From Candidatus Scatomonas pullistercoris (GTDB taxonomy: Bacteria > Bacillota > Clostridia > Lachnospirales > Lachnospiraceae): DNA of 64,000 bases. The position numbers and the translations under genes were made by a program. The stretch is taken from contig DVOO01000011.1 in NCBI GenBank assembly GCA_018713515.1, positions 62,001 to 126,000 on the forward strand. The letters are read 5' to 3'. Every line of letters begins with the position of its first letter. Position 1 is the stretch's first letter. Below the pieces are notes generated by a model. The model searched no databases and was not told where the DNA came from. It saw only the letters and a program-made list of their open reading frames with translations. Positions 19,422-28,424 of this stretch are shown piece by piece.

Positions 19422-19450
19422 TTGTAAAATGCGCCGGTTTGATGTATTTT
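19422..19450 (+). promoter_or_regulatory. Promoter of ECF S-component gene
   Basis: TTGTAA-N17-TATTTT. Confidence 0.5.
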
Positions 19451-19621
19451 TAACATACCTGCCGGGAAATGGACATCCAGGGAAAGGCGGACTACGGAAT
19501 GACGGGTCGAGCCGGTTCCCGCGGGCATGGATATCCGGATTCCCCCAGGAATTATGTATTGTATCCCGCAAAGCGCAGGGCTGCTTCCGGCGGCAGGCGG
19601 GAATAATAACAGGAGGAATTT

Positions 19622-20215
19622 ATGAGAAACAAAAAAACACTGACGATGGTGCAGATCGCCATTCTGATTGCGGTACTGCTGGTTATGTCTTTTACCCCGC
19701 TGGGATATCTGCGGATCGGAGTTCTGGCTATTTCGCTGCTGACGATACCGGTGGTAATCGGGGCGATGCTGATCGGCCCGGAGGCGGGAGCGCTGCTGGG
19801 ACTGATATTCGGACTCACAAGCTTTGCCCAGTGCTTCGGGGCGGACGCCTTTGGGACCACGCTGCTGAACCTGAACCCCTTCGGAGCCTTTTTCATGTGT
19901 GTACCCACCCGGATGCTGATGGGATATCTGGCCGGAGTCATATTTAAGGGAGTGCACAGGGTTGACCGGACCAGGACGGTATCCTACTTTGTGGGCGGCC
20001 TCGCGGGAGCGGTTCTGAATACCGTATTTTTTATGGGAGCTCTGCTGGTATTTTTCTGGAACACACCGTATATTCAGGAAATGAGCGGAGGAAAGGGAAT
20101 CTGGGCGTTCCTGCTGGTCATGGTGGGCGTGAACGGCGTGGTGGAGGCGCTGGTCTGCTGCGCGGCCGGGGGCGCCATCAGCAAGGCGGTCAGCAAAGCG
20201 CTGAAAAGAGAATAG
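19622..20215 (+). CDS. ECF transporter S component (substrate unassigned)
   Basis: Six-TM-like protein with S-component features (PVVIGAMLIGPEAGALLGLIFGLTSF). Confidence 0.8.
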   Translation: MRNKKTLTMVQIAILIAVLLVMSFTPLGYLRIGVLAISLLTIPVVIGAMLIGPEAGALLGLIFGLTSFAQCFGADAFGTTLLNLNPFGAFFMCVPTRMLMGYLAGVIFKGVHRVDRTRTVSYFVGGLAGAVLNTVFFMGALLVFFWNTPYIQEMSGGKGIWAFLLVMVGVNGVVEALVCCAAGGAISKAVSKALKRE

Positions 20216-20232
20216 AGAGAGTCGGATGGCCC

Positions 20233-20287
20233 GTCCGGCTTTGGTAAGCAGGCGGCGGCATCTTTCGGGATCCGCCGCCTGCCGGAC
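20233..20287 (+). terminator. Strong nested hairpin after ECF gene / upstream of RNR promoter
   Basis: GCAGGCGGCGG/CCGCCGCCTGC 11-bp stem plus GTCCGG/CCGGAC outer arms; no clear U-tract. Confidence 0.5.
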
Positions 20288-20330
20288 TGTATGGTAAAAA
20301 ATACCAGGAAGATTTTGGCGAGATTTTACC

Positions 20331-20359
20331 TTGCCACGTTCTATATATTGTGCTAAGAT
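20331..20359 (+). promoter_or_regulatory. RNR promoter with NrdR-box core in spacer
   Basis: TTGCCA-N17-TAAGAT; spacer contains CTATATATTG (20341-20350), matching NrdR-box core CWATATATWG. Confidence 0.6.
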
Positions 20360-20405
20360 TAGGAACATACGCAAAATCTGGAACTTTATGAGATGGGAGA
20401 GAAAT

Positions 20406-22679
20406 ATGGAACTACAAGAATGGCTTGGACAGGATAATCAGCTGGGCTGCGATATATGGAAAAAAAAATACCGGTACGGTGACGAAAGCTTTGAACACTG
20501 GCTTTCCCGGATCAGCGGCGGCAATGAGAAAATCGCGCAGCTGATCCGGGAGAAAAAGTTTCTGTTTGGAGGGCGGATTCTCTCCAACCGGGGGCTGGAG
20601 TACGAGGGGCGGAAAATCACGCTGTCGAACTGCTATGTCATTGAACCGCCCCGGGATGAGATCGAGAGTATTTTTGAGTGCGCCAAAAAGCTGGCGCGCA
20701 CCTACAGCTACGGCGGCGGATGCGGCGTAGATATCTCGGGATTAAGTCCGCGGGGCGCCCGCATCAACAATGCGGCCAAAGAGACAACCGGGGCAGTATC
20801 CTTTATGGAGCTGTACTCTCTGGTTACGAATCTCATCGGACAGAACGGCCGGCGGGGAGCACTGATGATCTCCATCGACTGCGAACATCCGGATGTGGAA
20901 GAGTTTATTGATCTGAAGACGGATTTAAACAAAGTGACCAAAGCAAATCTGTCCGTCCGTCTCAGTGAAAAGTTCATGGAAGCTGTTAAGAACCAGGAAA
21001 CCTTCCGGCTCCATTACACCCGGGAGGCTACCGGGGAGAAGATTGAGAAGGAGGTTGACGCCAAGGCGCTGTTTCATCACATCGCGGAGACCAACTGGGA
21101 TTACGGGGAGCCGGGCGCCCTCTTCTGGGACCGAATTTCCAGCTGGAACCTGCTGGCCAATACAGAGGAATTCTCCTATGCGGGCGTGAATCCCTGCGCA
21201 GAGGAACCGCTTCCGGCGGGGGGGAGCTGCCTGCTCGGTAGCATCAATTTGTCGGAGTTCGTGAAGAATCCGTTTACCTCCGGCGCGGTCTTTGATATCG
21301 ACAGCTTTAAAAGCTGTGTCAGAGAAAGCGTCCGGGCGCTGAATGAAGTGCTGGAGGAAGGGCTGCCCCTGCATCCGCTGGAGGAGCAGCGGGAAAGCGT
21401 GCAGCAGTGGAAGCAGATCGGTCTTGGCATTATGGGCCTGGCGGATATGCTGATGAAGATGGAGCTGACCTACGGGGAAGAGGAGGCCATTGAACTCTGC
21501 GATAAAATCGGCTTCGCCATGGCGGACACGGCCATCGCGGCTTCAGCGGGGCTGGCCAGGGAGAAGGGAGCGTATCCGGCCTGCAGGGCAGAGGAGGTCA
21601 TGGAGACACCGTTCTTCCTGCAGAATACCACAGAGGCTACCCGGGAACTGGTGAAAAAATATGGCCTGAGAAATTCACAGCTGCTGACCATTGCGCCCAC
21701 AGGCACGCTGTCCACCATGCTTGGAATTTCCGGAGGCATCGAGCCGGTTTATGCCAACTATTATGAAAGAAAGACGGAATCCCTGCACGGGTCGGATGTG
21801 TATTATAAGGTCTACACAAAGATTGTAGAAAATTATATGAAGGAGCACAAGCTGACGGATGACAGCATGCTTCCGGATTATTTTGTGACGGCCATGACGC
21901 TGGATTACCGGCAGAGAATCGATATGCAGGCCGTGTGGCAGATGCACATTGACGCCTCCATCAGCTCTACGGTGAATGTCCCCAATCAGTTTACAGTGGA
22001 GGAGACGGAAAATCTGTACCTGTACGCTTATGAAAAGGGTCTCAAAGGTGTTACCCTCTTCCGGGACGGCTGCCGGCGTGTGGGGGTGCTGAACGCGGAG
22101 AGCCAGGAGGAAAAGAAGCACTCTCCGGTGGCCGGCGAAGGACTGGCCCGCGGAGAGATTGTAGAGATCAACGATGATGTCATAGGAAAGAAAAGAAAGC
22201 TGGTGACAGGCTGCGGAAGCCTGCACTGTATCGCCCTTTTCGATCCGTACACGGGCGCGCTGCTGGAGACGTATCTCAGCAAGGGCTCCACCGGCGGCTG
22301 CAACAATTTTATGATCGGTCTCTCCCGCATGATCTCCATCAGTGCCAGAGGAGGGATCGACATTGATACAATTATCGATCAGCTGAACTCCACCGGCTCC
22401 TGTCCCTCCTATTCTGTGCGCCGGGCTACCAGAAAGGACACCAGCAAGGGCAGCTGCTGCCCCATGGCTGTGGGGAATGCCCTGATGGATATGTACCGGG
22501 AAGTGCAGGAGGAGCTTTTTGGAGGCGAGAAAAAGAAGCATGTTCCCCCCAAGGCGCCGAAGCCGAAGGCGGTGAAGAAAGTGGAGACTACCGTCTGCTG
22601 CCCGGAATGCGGGGAACCGCTGATCTTTGAGGGCGGCTGCAACATCTGCAAAAGCTGCGGGTGGAGCAAATGTTTATAA
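20406..22679 (+). CDS. nrdJ: Adenosylcobalamin-dependent (class II) ribonucleotide reductase
   Basis: GGRILSNRGLE, LSNCYVIEPP, PCAEEPLPAGGSCLLGSINLS; C-terminal Cys-rich CCPECGEPLIFEGGCNICKSCGWSKC. Confidence 0.9.
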   Translation: MELQEWLGQDNQLGCDIWKKKYRYGDESFEHWLSRISGGNEKIAQLIREKKFLFGGRILSNRGLEYEGRKITLSNCYVIEPPRDEIESIFECAKKLARTYSYGGGCGVDISGLSPRGARINNAAKETTGAVSFMELYSLVTNLIGQNGRRGALMISIDCEHPDVEEFIDLKTDLNKVTKANLSVRLSEKFMEAVKNQETFRLHYTREATGEKIEKEVDAKALFHHIAETNWDYGEPGALFWDRISSWNLLANTEEFSYAGVNPCAEEPLPAGGSCLLGSINLSEFVKNPFTSGAVFDIDSFKSCVRESVRALNEVLEEGLPLHPLEEQRESVQQWKQIGLGIMGLADMLMKMELTYGEEEAIELCDKIGFAMADTAIAASAGLAREKGAYPACRAEEVMETPFFLQNTTEATRELVKKYGLRNSQLLTIAPTGTLSTMLGISGGIEPVYANYYERKTESLHGSDVYYKVYTKIVENYMKEHKLTDDSMLPDYFVTAMTLDYRQRIDMQAVWQMHIDASISSTVNVPNQFTVEETENLYLYAYEKGLKGVTLFRDGCRRVGVLNAESQEEKKHSPVAGEGLARGEIVEINDDVIGKKRKLVTGCGSLHCIALFDPYTGALLETYLSKGSTGGCNNFMIGLSRMISISARGGIDIDTIIDQLNSTGSCPSYSVRRATRKDTSKGSCCPMAVGNALMDMYREVQEELFGGEKKKHVPPKAPKPKAVKKVETTVCCPECGEPLIFEGGCNICKSCGWSKCL

Positions 22680-22706
22680 GTGTTTATACTGTGAGGTAAA
22701 CAAATT

Positions 22707-23303
22707 ATGGGAGATATCATACATTCCATCCAAGGAATGACAGAGGGTATCGGCCAGATCATGCTGGCCTTTACCCTGCTGTTTGCAGTTCTGCAGTGTT
22801 TCTTTGGCTATAAGCTGCTGCGGGCTTGGATCGCGCTGATCGGATTCCTGATTGGCTTTGTCCTGGGCTTCGTAATTACACGTTCCCTGATCGATGGAGA
22901 AGCGTATCTGCCGGCAGTGATCGGCATTGCGGCCGGCTTTATTCTGGCGTTCGTTGCCTTCCGGATTTATTTGATCGGCGTATTTCTGTACTGCGGGGCC
23001 ATCGCCGCCGGAGCGGTCAACAGTCTTGCCTTTCCGTCAGGGGACGGCTGGCGGGTTCTGTCCATCGTGCTCTGTGTGCTGGCATTTATTCTGGTGGGGC
23101 TTCTGGCCATAAAGTTTGCGCGACCCTGTATTATAGCCGTCACCGCGGCTACAGGAGCCGTAAACGCCGCGGATGCCCTGCGTCAGATGTTTGAGGAACT
23201 GGCACGGAACCGTATGCTGGTGTGGGGAATCATTATTGCTCTGGCCGCGGCCGGAATGCTGGTGCAGTTTTACACCACCCGCGGGGCCGGAAGAAGACGG
23301 TAA
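22707..23303 (+). CDS. Multi-TM membrane protein (DUF4203/TMEM198-like)
   Basis: Seven-TM-like hydrophobic pattern, FFGYKLLRAWIALIGFLIGFVLGF. Confidence 0.6.
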   Translation: MGDIIHSIQGMTEGIGQIMLAFTLLFAVLQCFFGYKLLRAWIALIGFLIGFVLGFVITRSLIDGEAYLPAVIGIAAGFILAFVAFRIYLIGVFLYCGAIAAGAVNSLAFPSGDGWRVLSIVLCVLAFILVGLLAIKFARPCIIAVTAATGAVNAADALRQMFEELARNRMLVWGIIIALAAAGMLVQFYTTRGAGRRR

Positions 23304-23509
23304 TCCTTTCTGCGGCTGCTCATGTTCCGGATTATTCTGTTTCCGGCCGGCGCCGGAAGTGTGATAAAATTTCCGGAAAAAACTGAAAAAAACCGAAAAG
23401 CCTGTGGACTTCTGCGGAAAATTTGCTATACTAAAAAGAGTGGCAGATGAATTCAGAAGGGCATCCCATCTGCCCTGAAGAGCGGCGGAGAAAAGGGAGG
23501 ATTACCTGC

Positions 23510-23971
23510 ATGGACAGTATAGATTATAAGATCCTGAAGATTCTGCAGAAAAATGCCCGGGAGACGGCATCTAATATCAGCAAGGAAATACATCTGTCAG
23601 TGTCCGCGGTCATTGAGAGGATACGGAAGCTGGAGGAGAGCAGGGTTATTCAGGAATATACGATTATTGTAGATGAGAAGCGCACGGGAAACGGCATGAC
23701 GGCACTGATGGAGGTGAGTCTGGAACATCCCCGGTATTTTGATTCGTTCGCGGAGGCCATTCGCCGGATGGATACTATTGTATCCTGCTATTATCAGACA
23801 GGGGACTTTGATCTTCTTTTGAAGCTGGCCTGCCGGTCTTCCGATGAACTTGAAGAGATTCACCGGGAAATCATGAGCCTGGACGGTGTTTCCGATACCA
23901 GAACCCATGTGGTGCTGAAAACAGTAAAGAATATATATTCGGCCATCAGAAAGCCGGAGAAAGAAAAGTAG
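23510..23971 (+). CDS. Lrp/AsnC family transcriptional regulator
   Basis: MDSIDYKILKILQKNARETASNISKEIHLSVSAVIERIRKLEESRVI plus RAM domain. Confidence 0.93.
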   Translation: MDSIDYKILKILQKNARETASNISKEIHLSVSAVIERIRKLEESRVIQEYTIIVDEKRTGNGMTALMEVSLEHPRYFDSFAEAIRRMDTIVSCYYQTGDFDLLLKLACRSSDELEEIHREIMSLDGVSDTRTHVVLKTVKNIYSAIRKPEKEK

Positions 23972-24024
23972 GTGAGGAAGCGGGTCTGCCGCTTCCTCAC
24001 TTTACAGGGAAAGAAGGAAGAGGA

Positions 24025-25155
24025 ATGAGCGATTATCTCAGATGCTATGCAGAAGTATCGCTTTCGGCCATCGGGCACAATATAGCGGAAGTAAAGAAGC
24101 GGTTAGAGCCCGGTGTCAGGCTGTTGGCGGTGATCAAGGCAGATGCCTACGGGCACGGAGCAGTGCGGGTGGGAAAGTATCTGGAGGAGCAGGTGGATTA
24201 TTTTGCTGTGGCCACGGCTGAGGAGGCGGTGGAACTGCGGGAAAACAGGATCCGGCTTCCGATCCTGATTCTGGGATACGTGTCCCCGAAGCAGTACGAG
24301 GAGCTTCTGGATTATGATCTGACCTATACCATTTACAGTATGGATATGGCAGAGAAGCTTTCAGAGACTGCCCGGAGAGCCGGCTGCCGGGCAAAGATTC
24401 ACGCGGCTCTGGATACGGGAATGACCCGGATCGGTTTCCACATTACCGGGGAAGAGGCGGACCGGATTGCGGCGGTAAGCCGGCTGCCGGGAATCGAACT
24501 GGAGGGCATGTATACCCATTTTTCCTGTGCGGATCAGAAAGATAAGACCTACTGCGGCATGCAGCTGGACAAATTTGCGCGTATGGTGGATATGCTGGAG
24601 GAAAGAGGTGTGCGGATTCCCATAAAACACATCTGCAACAGTGCAGGTATTATGGAGTTTGACGACTGCCGGTTTGATATGGTACGCTCCGGCATCGTTA
24701 CATACGGTCTGTACCCCTCCGAAGAGGTGGATAAAAGCCGGCTGTCTCTGATTCCTGCCCTGTCCTGGAAGAGTCATGTGATCCATGTGCAGGAGGTGGA
24801 GCCGGGGCTGGGCGTCAGCTACGGAGCCACCTATGTAACAGAGAGAAAAGGCACCAGGATTGCCACGGTGTCGGCCGGCTATGCGGACGGCTATCCGAGA
24901 GCGCTCTCCAACCGGGGCCGGGTACTGATCCACGGAGAATATGCGCCTATTGTGGGCCGGGTATGTATGGATCAGCTGATGGTGGATGTAAGCCGCATCC
25001 CGGGAGTTGCGGTGGAAGATACAGTGACGCTGATTGGTCGGGACGGAGAGAAGCGGATTACCATGGAAGAGGTGGCTGACCCTGCCGCCAGATTCAATTA
25101 TGAGATGGCCTGCGGAATCAGCCGGAGGGTGCGGCGTATTTACACAAATGAATAA
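24025..25155 (+). CDS. alr: Alanine racemase
   Basis: AVIKADAYGHGAVRVGKYLE; GYADGYPRALSNRG; VGRVCMDQLMVDV. Confidence 0.96.
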   Translation: MSDYLRCYAEVSLSAIGHNIAEVKKRLEPGVRLLAVIKADAYGHGAVRVGKYLEEQVDYFAVATAEEAVELRENRIRLPILILGYVSPKQYEELLDYDLTYTIYSMDMAEKLSETARRAGCRAKIHAALDTGMTRIGFHITGEEADRIAAVSRLPGIELEGMYTHFSCADQKDKTYCGMQLDKFARMVDMLEERGVRIPIKHICNSAGIMEFDDCRFDMVRSGIVTYGLYPSEEVDKSRLSLIPALSWKSHVIHVQEVEPGLGVSYGATYVTERKGTRIATVSAGYADGYPRALSNRGRVLIHGEYAPIVGRVCMDQLMVDVSRIPGVAVEDTVTLIGRDGEKRITMEEVADPAARFNYEMACGISRRVRRIYTNE

Positions 25156-25166
25156 GAAGAAAAGAA

Positions 25167-25195
25167 TTGCAAAGACAGAAGTTCTCACTTATACT
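25167..25195 (+). promoter_or_regulatory. Promoter of bacteriohemerythrin gene
   Basis: TTGCAA-N17-TATACT. Confidence 0.6.
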
Positions 25196-25226
25196 AAAAA
25201 GAAAGAAAAGACAGGAGGCTGCAAAG

Positions 25227-25631
25227 ATGAGTATTGTATTTGATAAGAATCTGGAAACAGGAAATGAAACCATTGATACCCAGCACAAAGAGCTGATTGC
25301 CCGTGTCAACAAGCTTACAGAGGACTGCGCCGTGGGAAAAGAAAAGAATGTTGCCGTACAGACACTGGATTTTCTTCTGGACTACACGGAATTTCATTTC
25401 CGTGATGAGGAAAAACTGCAGGAGGAGAAGGGCTATCCACTTATGGCAGCCCACAAAGATCAGCACGGCAAGTTTGTGAAGGCAGTGGGAGAGCTCCGGG
25501 AGATGCTGGAGGAGGAAGAAGGTCCCACGGAAGCCTTCGTAGAAGCCGTGAAGAAGAATATTGTAGACTGGCTGGTAAATCATATCCTGGTGTGGGACAA
25601 GCAGCTGGCGCTTTATGTGAAAGAATACTGA
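25227..25631 (+). CDS. Bacteriohemerythrin
   Basis: TIDTQHKELIARVN, FHFRDEEKLQEEKGYP, HKDQHGKF, WLVNHILVWDKQL. Confidence 0.92.
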   Translation: MSIVFDKNLETGNETIDTQHKELIARVNKLTEDCAVGKEKNVAVQTLDFLLDYTEFHFRDEEKLQEEKGYPLMAAHKDQHGKFVKAVGELREMLEEEEGPTEAFVEAVKKNIVDWLVNHILVWDKQLALYVKEY

Positions 25632-25650
25632 TTTTTGCTGTCAGGAGGGG

Positions 25651-25681
25651 GCTCGGAACGAAAGTTCCGGGCCGTTTTTGC
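25651..25681 (+). terminator. Intrinsic terminator after bacteriohemerythrin gene
   Basis: GGCTCGGAAC-gaaa-GTTCCGGGCC followed by GTTTTTT. Confidence 0.85.
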
Positions 25682-25821
25682 ACGGGCAGATATTTACAGG
25701 ACTTATCGCGGCGGATATTGGTTGACAGAGCCGCTCCGGTTATGATAGTATAAGTCCGTCGATAATTTAGCATGGTAGAGTGACTACGTGATACTAGAAT
25801 GAAAACGAGGAGGAGAATACA

Positions 25822-26721
25822 ATGAAAAAGAGAGTAATCAGCTGTCTGCTGGCCGGCATGATGGCGGTTTCCATGGCTGCCTGCGGAAGCAGTGAGGAAA
25901 GCAGCACAGGCACCACATCCGGGGGAAGCGGGGAAAGTGTTTCCGGCAGCAGTGCCGGCAGTACTTCCGGCAGTACGACTTCTTCCTCTGCAGCCGCAGA
26001 GAGCGGCATTGAGGACGGTGTTCTGACGGTGGGCTTTGACGCGGAATATCCGCCCTACGGATATATGGGCGAGGACGGCGAGTACACGGGATTTGATCTG
26101 GAGCTGGCTCAGGCGGTCTGCGACCTGGAGGGATGGGAGCTGGAAAAGAAGCCGATCAGCTGGGACGCCAAGGACATGGAGCTGGATTCCGGTTCCATTG
26201 ACTGCATCTGGAACGGATTTACCATGACGGGCCGCGAAAGCGAGTACACCTTCTCCGTGCCCTATGTGGATAACAGCCAGGTGATTGTGGTGGCGGAGAA
26301 TTCCGGCATTGAGACCCTGGCGGACCTGGCCGGAAAGGTTGTGGGCGTGCAGGCGGCGTCCGCGGCCCTGGAGGTGCTGCAGGACGAGGAGGGCCAGAAA
26401 GCGCTGGCAGATACCTTTGCCTCCCTGAACGAGTTCGCGGATTACAACACTGCCTTTACGGAGCTGCAGGCGGGAGCACTGGACGCCCTGGCCATCGATA
26501 TCGGAGTAGCCCAGTACCAGCTGGAATCCCGGGGCGAGGGATTCAAGATGCTGGATGAGACCCTGAATTCCGAGGAGTATGCCATCGCCTTTAAGCTGGG
26601 CAATGAGACTCTGCGGGATATGATCGATAAAGACCTGCAGGAGCTGACCAACGACGGTACCGTACAGGAGCTGGCCGAGAAGTACGGAATCGCGGATATG
26701 ATCATCCTGGAAGCGGAATAA
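25822..26721 (+). CDS. Amino-acid ABC transporter substrate-binding lipoprotein
   Basis: Signal/lipobox SMAACGS; GFDAEYPPYGYMGEDGEYTGFDLELAQAV. Confidence 0.94.
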   Translation: MKKRVISCLLAGMMAVSMAACGSSEESSTGTTSGGSGESVSGSSAGSTSGSTTSSSAAAESGIEDGVLTVGFDAEYPPYGYMGEDGEYTGFDLELAQAVCDLEGWELEKKPISWDAKDMELDSGSIDCIWNGFTMTGRESEYTFSVPYVDNSQVIVVAENSGIETLADLAGKVVGVQAASAALEVLQDEEGQKALADTFASLNEFADYNTAFTELQAGALDALAIDIGVAQYQLESRGEGFKMLDETLNSEEYAIAFKLGNETLRDMIDKDLQELTNDGTVQELAEKYGIADMIILEAE

Positions 26722-26769
26722 GCAAAAAAGAAAGCAGAAACCGGACGGACAGAGAGACGGTCACAGCAA

Positions 26770-26795
26770 ACCCCGCGGGAGCGCTCCCGTGGGGT
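26770..26795 (+). terminator. Intercistronic hairpin between SBP and permease genes
   Basis: ACCCCgCGGGAGCGCTCCCGtGGGGT inverted repeat. Confidence 0.5.
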
Positions 26796-26838
26796 GCGCT
26801 TGTTTCAGGAAACCGCTCCGGATATGGGAGGAACACGT

Positions 26839-27486
26839 ATGAGTTTTGAGGTGATACTGCGCCAGCTGGCGCAGGGTTTCGGACAGACCTGCCTGATTTT
26901 TATCCTGACCCTGGCCTTTTCCATGCCGCTGGGGCTTTTAGTTTACTTTGGACGGGTCAGCCGGATCCGGCCGGTCAGCTGGGCGGTTAAGTTTTTTATT
27001 TCCGTCATGCGGGGAACGCCGCTGATGCTCCAGCTTCTGATCTGGTATTTCGGCCCCTATTATCTGTGGGGGATGAATATCGGCGGCTACAAATTTACGG
27101 CCGTCATCCTGGGATGCGCGGTAAATTACGCGGCGTACTTCGCGGAGATCTACCGCTCCGGCATCGAATCCATTCCCAGAGGACAGTATGAGGCGGCTCA
27201 GCTTCTGGGATATGATAAAGGGCAGACCTTCATGAAGATCATTCTGCCTCAGATGATCAAGAATGTCCTTCCGGCCGTAACGAATGAAGTGATCACACTG
27301 GTGAAGGATACGTCTCTGGTCTACTCCGTTTCCTATATTGAGCTGTTTGCCACGGCCCGGCAGATCGCGGCGGCGGAGACGACGGTGGTTCCGCTCCTCG
27401 TGGCGGGCGTGTTCTACTATGTGTTCAACTGCGTAGTGGCCTGGATCATGGAACGGTTTGAGAAAAAGCTGAGCTATTATCATTAG
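26839..27486 (+). CDS. Amino-acid ABC transporter permease
   Basis: HisMQ-type: RGTPLMLQLLIWYF, EIYRSGIESIPRGQYEAAQLLGY. Confidence 0.94.
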   Translation: MSFEVILRQLAQGFGQTCLIFILTLAFSMPLGLLVYFGRVSRIRPVSWAVKFFISVMRGTPLMLQLLIWYFGPYYLWGMNIGGYKFTAVILGCAVNYAAYFAEIYRSGIESIPRGQYEAAQLLGYDKGQTFMKIILPQMIKNVLPAVTNEVITLVKDTSLVYSVSYIELFATARQIAAAETTVVPLLVAGVFYYVFNCVVAWIMERFEKKLSYYH

Positions 27487-27498
27487 GAGGAAGCCGGA

Positions 27499-28266
27499 AT
27501 GAAGTTGCTGGAAATGAACCATATACAGAAATCCTTTGATGATCTGGAGGTACTGAAGGATATTTCCCTCTCTGTGGAGGAGGGAGAGATCCTTTCCATT
27601 ATCGGGCCCTCCGGTTCCGGAAAGTCAACCCTGCTCCGGTGCGCCACCATGCTGGAGACTATCGGCGGCGGGGAGATCCGCTACCTGGAGAAGCAGGTGG
27701 CCTCTGCCCGGGACGGCAGGGCGGTTTACGTAAAGGGAGCGGAAATGAAGAGAGTGCGCAGCTACTTTGGCCTGGTATTCCAGAGCTTTAATCTGTTTCC
27801 CCATTACTCTGTTCTGAAAAATATCACGGATGCTCCCATCCATGTGCAGAAGAGAGACAGGGAACAGGTTTATGCGGAGGCCAGAGAACTTCTGAAAAAA
27901 ATGGGCCTGGAGGACAAGGAAAACGCGTATCCCTGCCAGCTGTCGGGAGGCCAGTGCCAGCGGGTGGCCATTGCCAGGGCCCTGGCGCTGAACCCCAAGA
28001 TTCTGTTTTTTGATGAGCCCACCTCCGCTCTGGATCCGGAGCTGACAGGGGAAGTCCTGAAGGTGATCCGCTCTCTGGCGGATCTGGATATTGCCATGGT
28101 CATCGTTACCCATGAGATGCAGTTTGCCAGGGATATTTCCCACCGGGTGATCTTTATGGATCAGGGCGTGATTGTGGAGGAGGGAAGCCCTGAGAGGGTA
28201 TTCTCTTCTGAAAATGCACGAATGCGGGAATTCCTGGGACATTTTCATCAGTCAGAGAAGGCGTAG
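27499..28266 (+). CDS. Amino-acid ABC transporter ATP-binding protein
   Basis: GPSGSGKSTLLRC, LSGGQCQRVAIARAL, LFFDEPTSALDPE. Confidence 0.96.
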   Translation: MKLLEMNHIQKSFDDLEVLKDISLSVEEGEILSIIGPSGSGKSTLLRCATMLETIGGGEIRYLEKQVASARDGRAVYVKGAEMKRVRSYFGLVFQSFNLFPHYSVLKNITDAPIHVQKRDREQVYAEARELLKKMGLEDKENAYPCQLSGGQCQRVAIARALALNPKILFFDEPTSALDPELTGEVLKVIRSLADLDIAMVIVTHEMQFARDISHRVIFMDQGVIVEEGSPERVFSSENARMREFLGHFHQSEKA

Positions 28267-28281
28267 GGCGCGAACTTTGGA

Positions 28282-28310
28282 TTGCTTTTGCGTATGCAAT
28301 GCTATATAAT
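28282..28310 (+). promoter_or_regulatory. Promoter upstream of purB
   Basis: TTGCTT-N17-TATAAT. Confidence 0.7.
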
Positions 28311-28424
28311 CAACAATGGAACCAGGCCCTGGAGCGTCCTGCTTTCCGGGGGTTCAGGCTGATGCGTGCAGGATCCGGAGTCTGTCCGCGATCCTGACAC
28401 AGGATGAGAATAAAGGAGAAGAAT

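Noticed and set aside
20216-20405. Cobalamin riboswitch upstream of the B12-dependent RNR
   Set aside because: Leader is too short and no B12-box-like sequence was seen.
28311-28424. Purine riboswitch upstream of purB
   Set aside because: CAGGATCCGGA/TCCGcGATCCTG hairpin exists, but purine-aptamer conserved loops were not recognisable.
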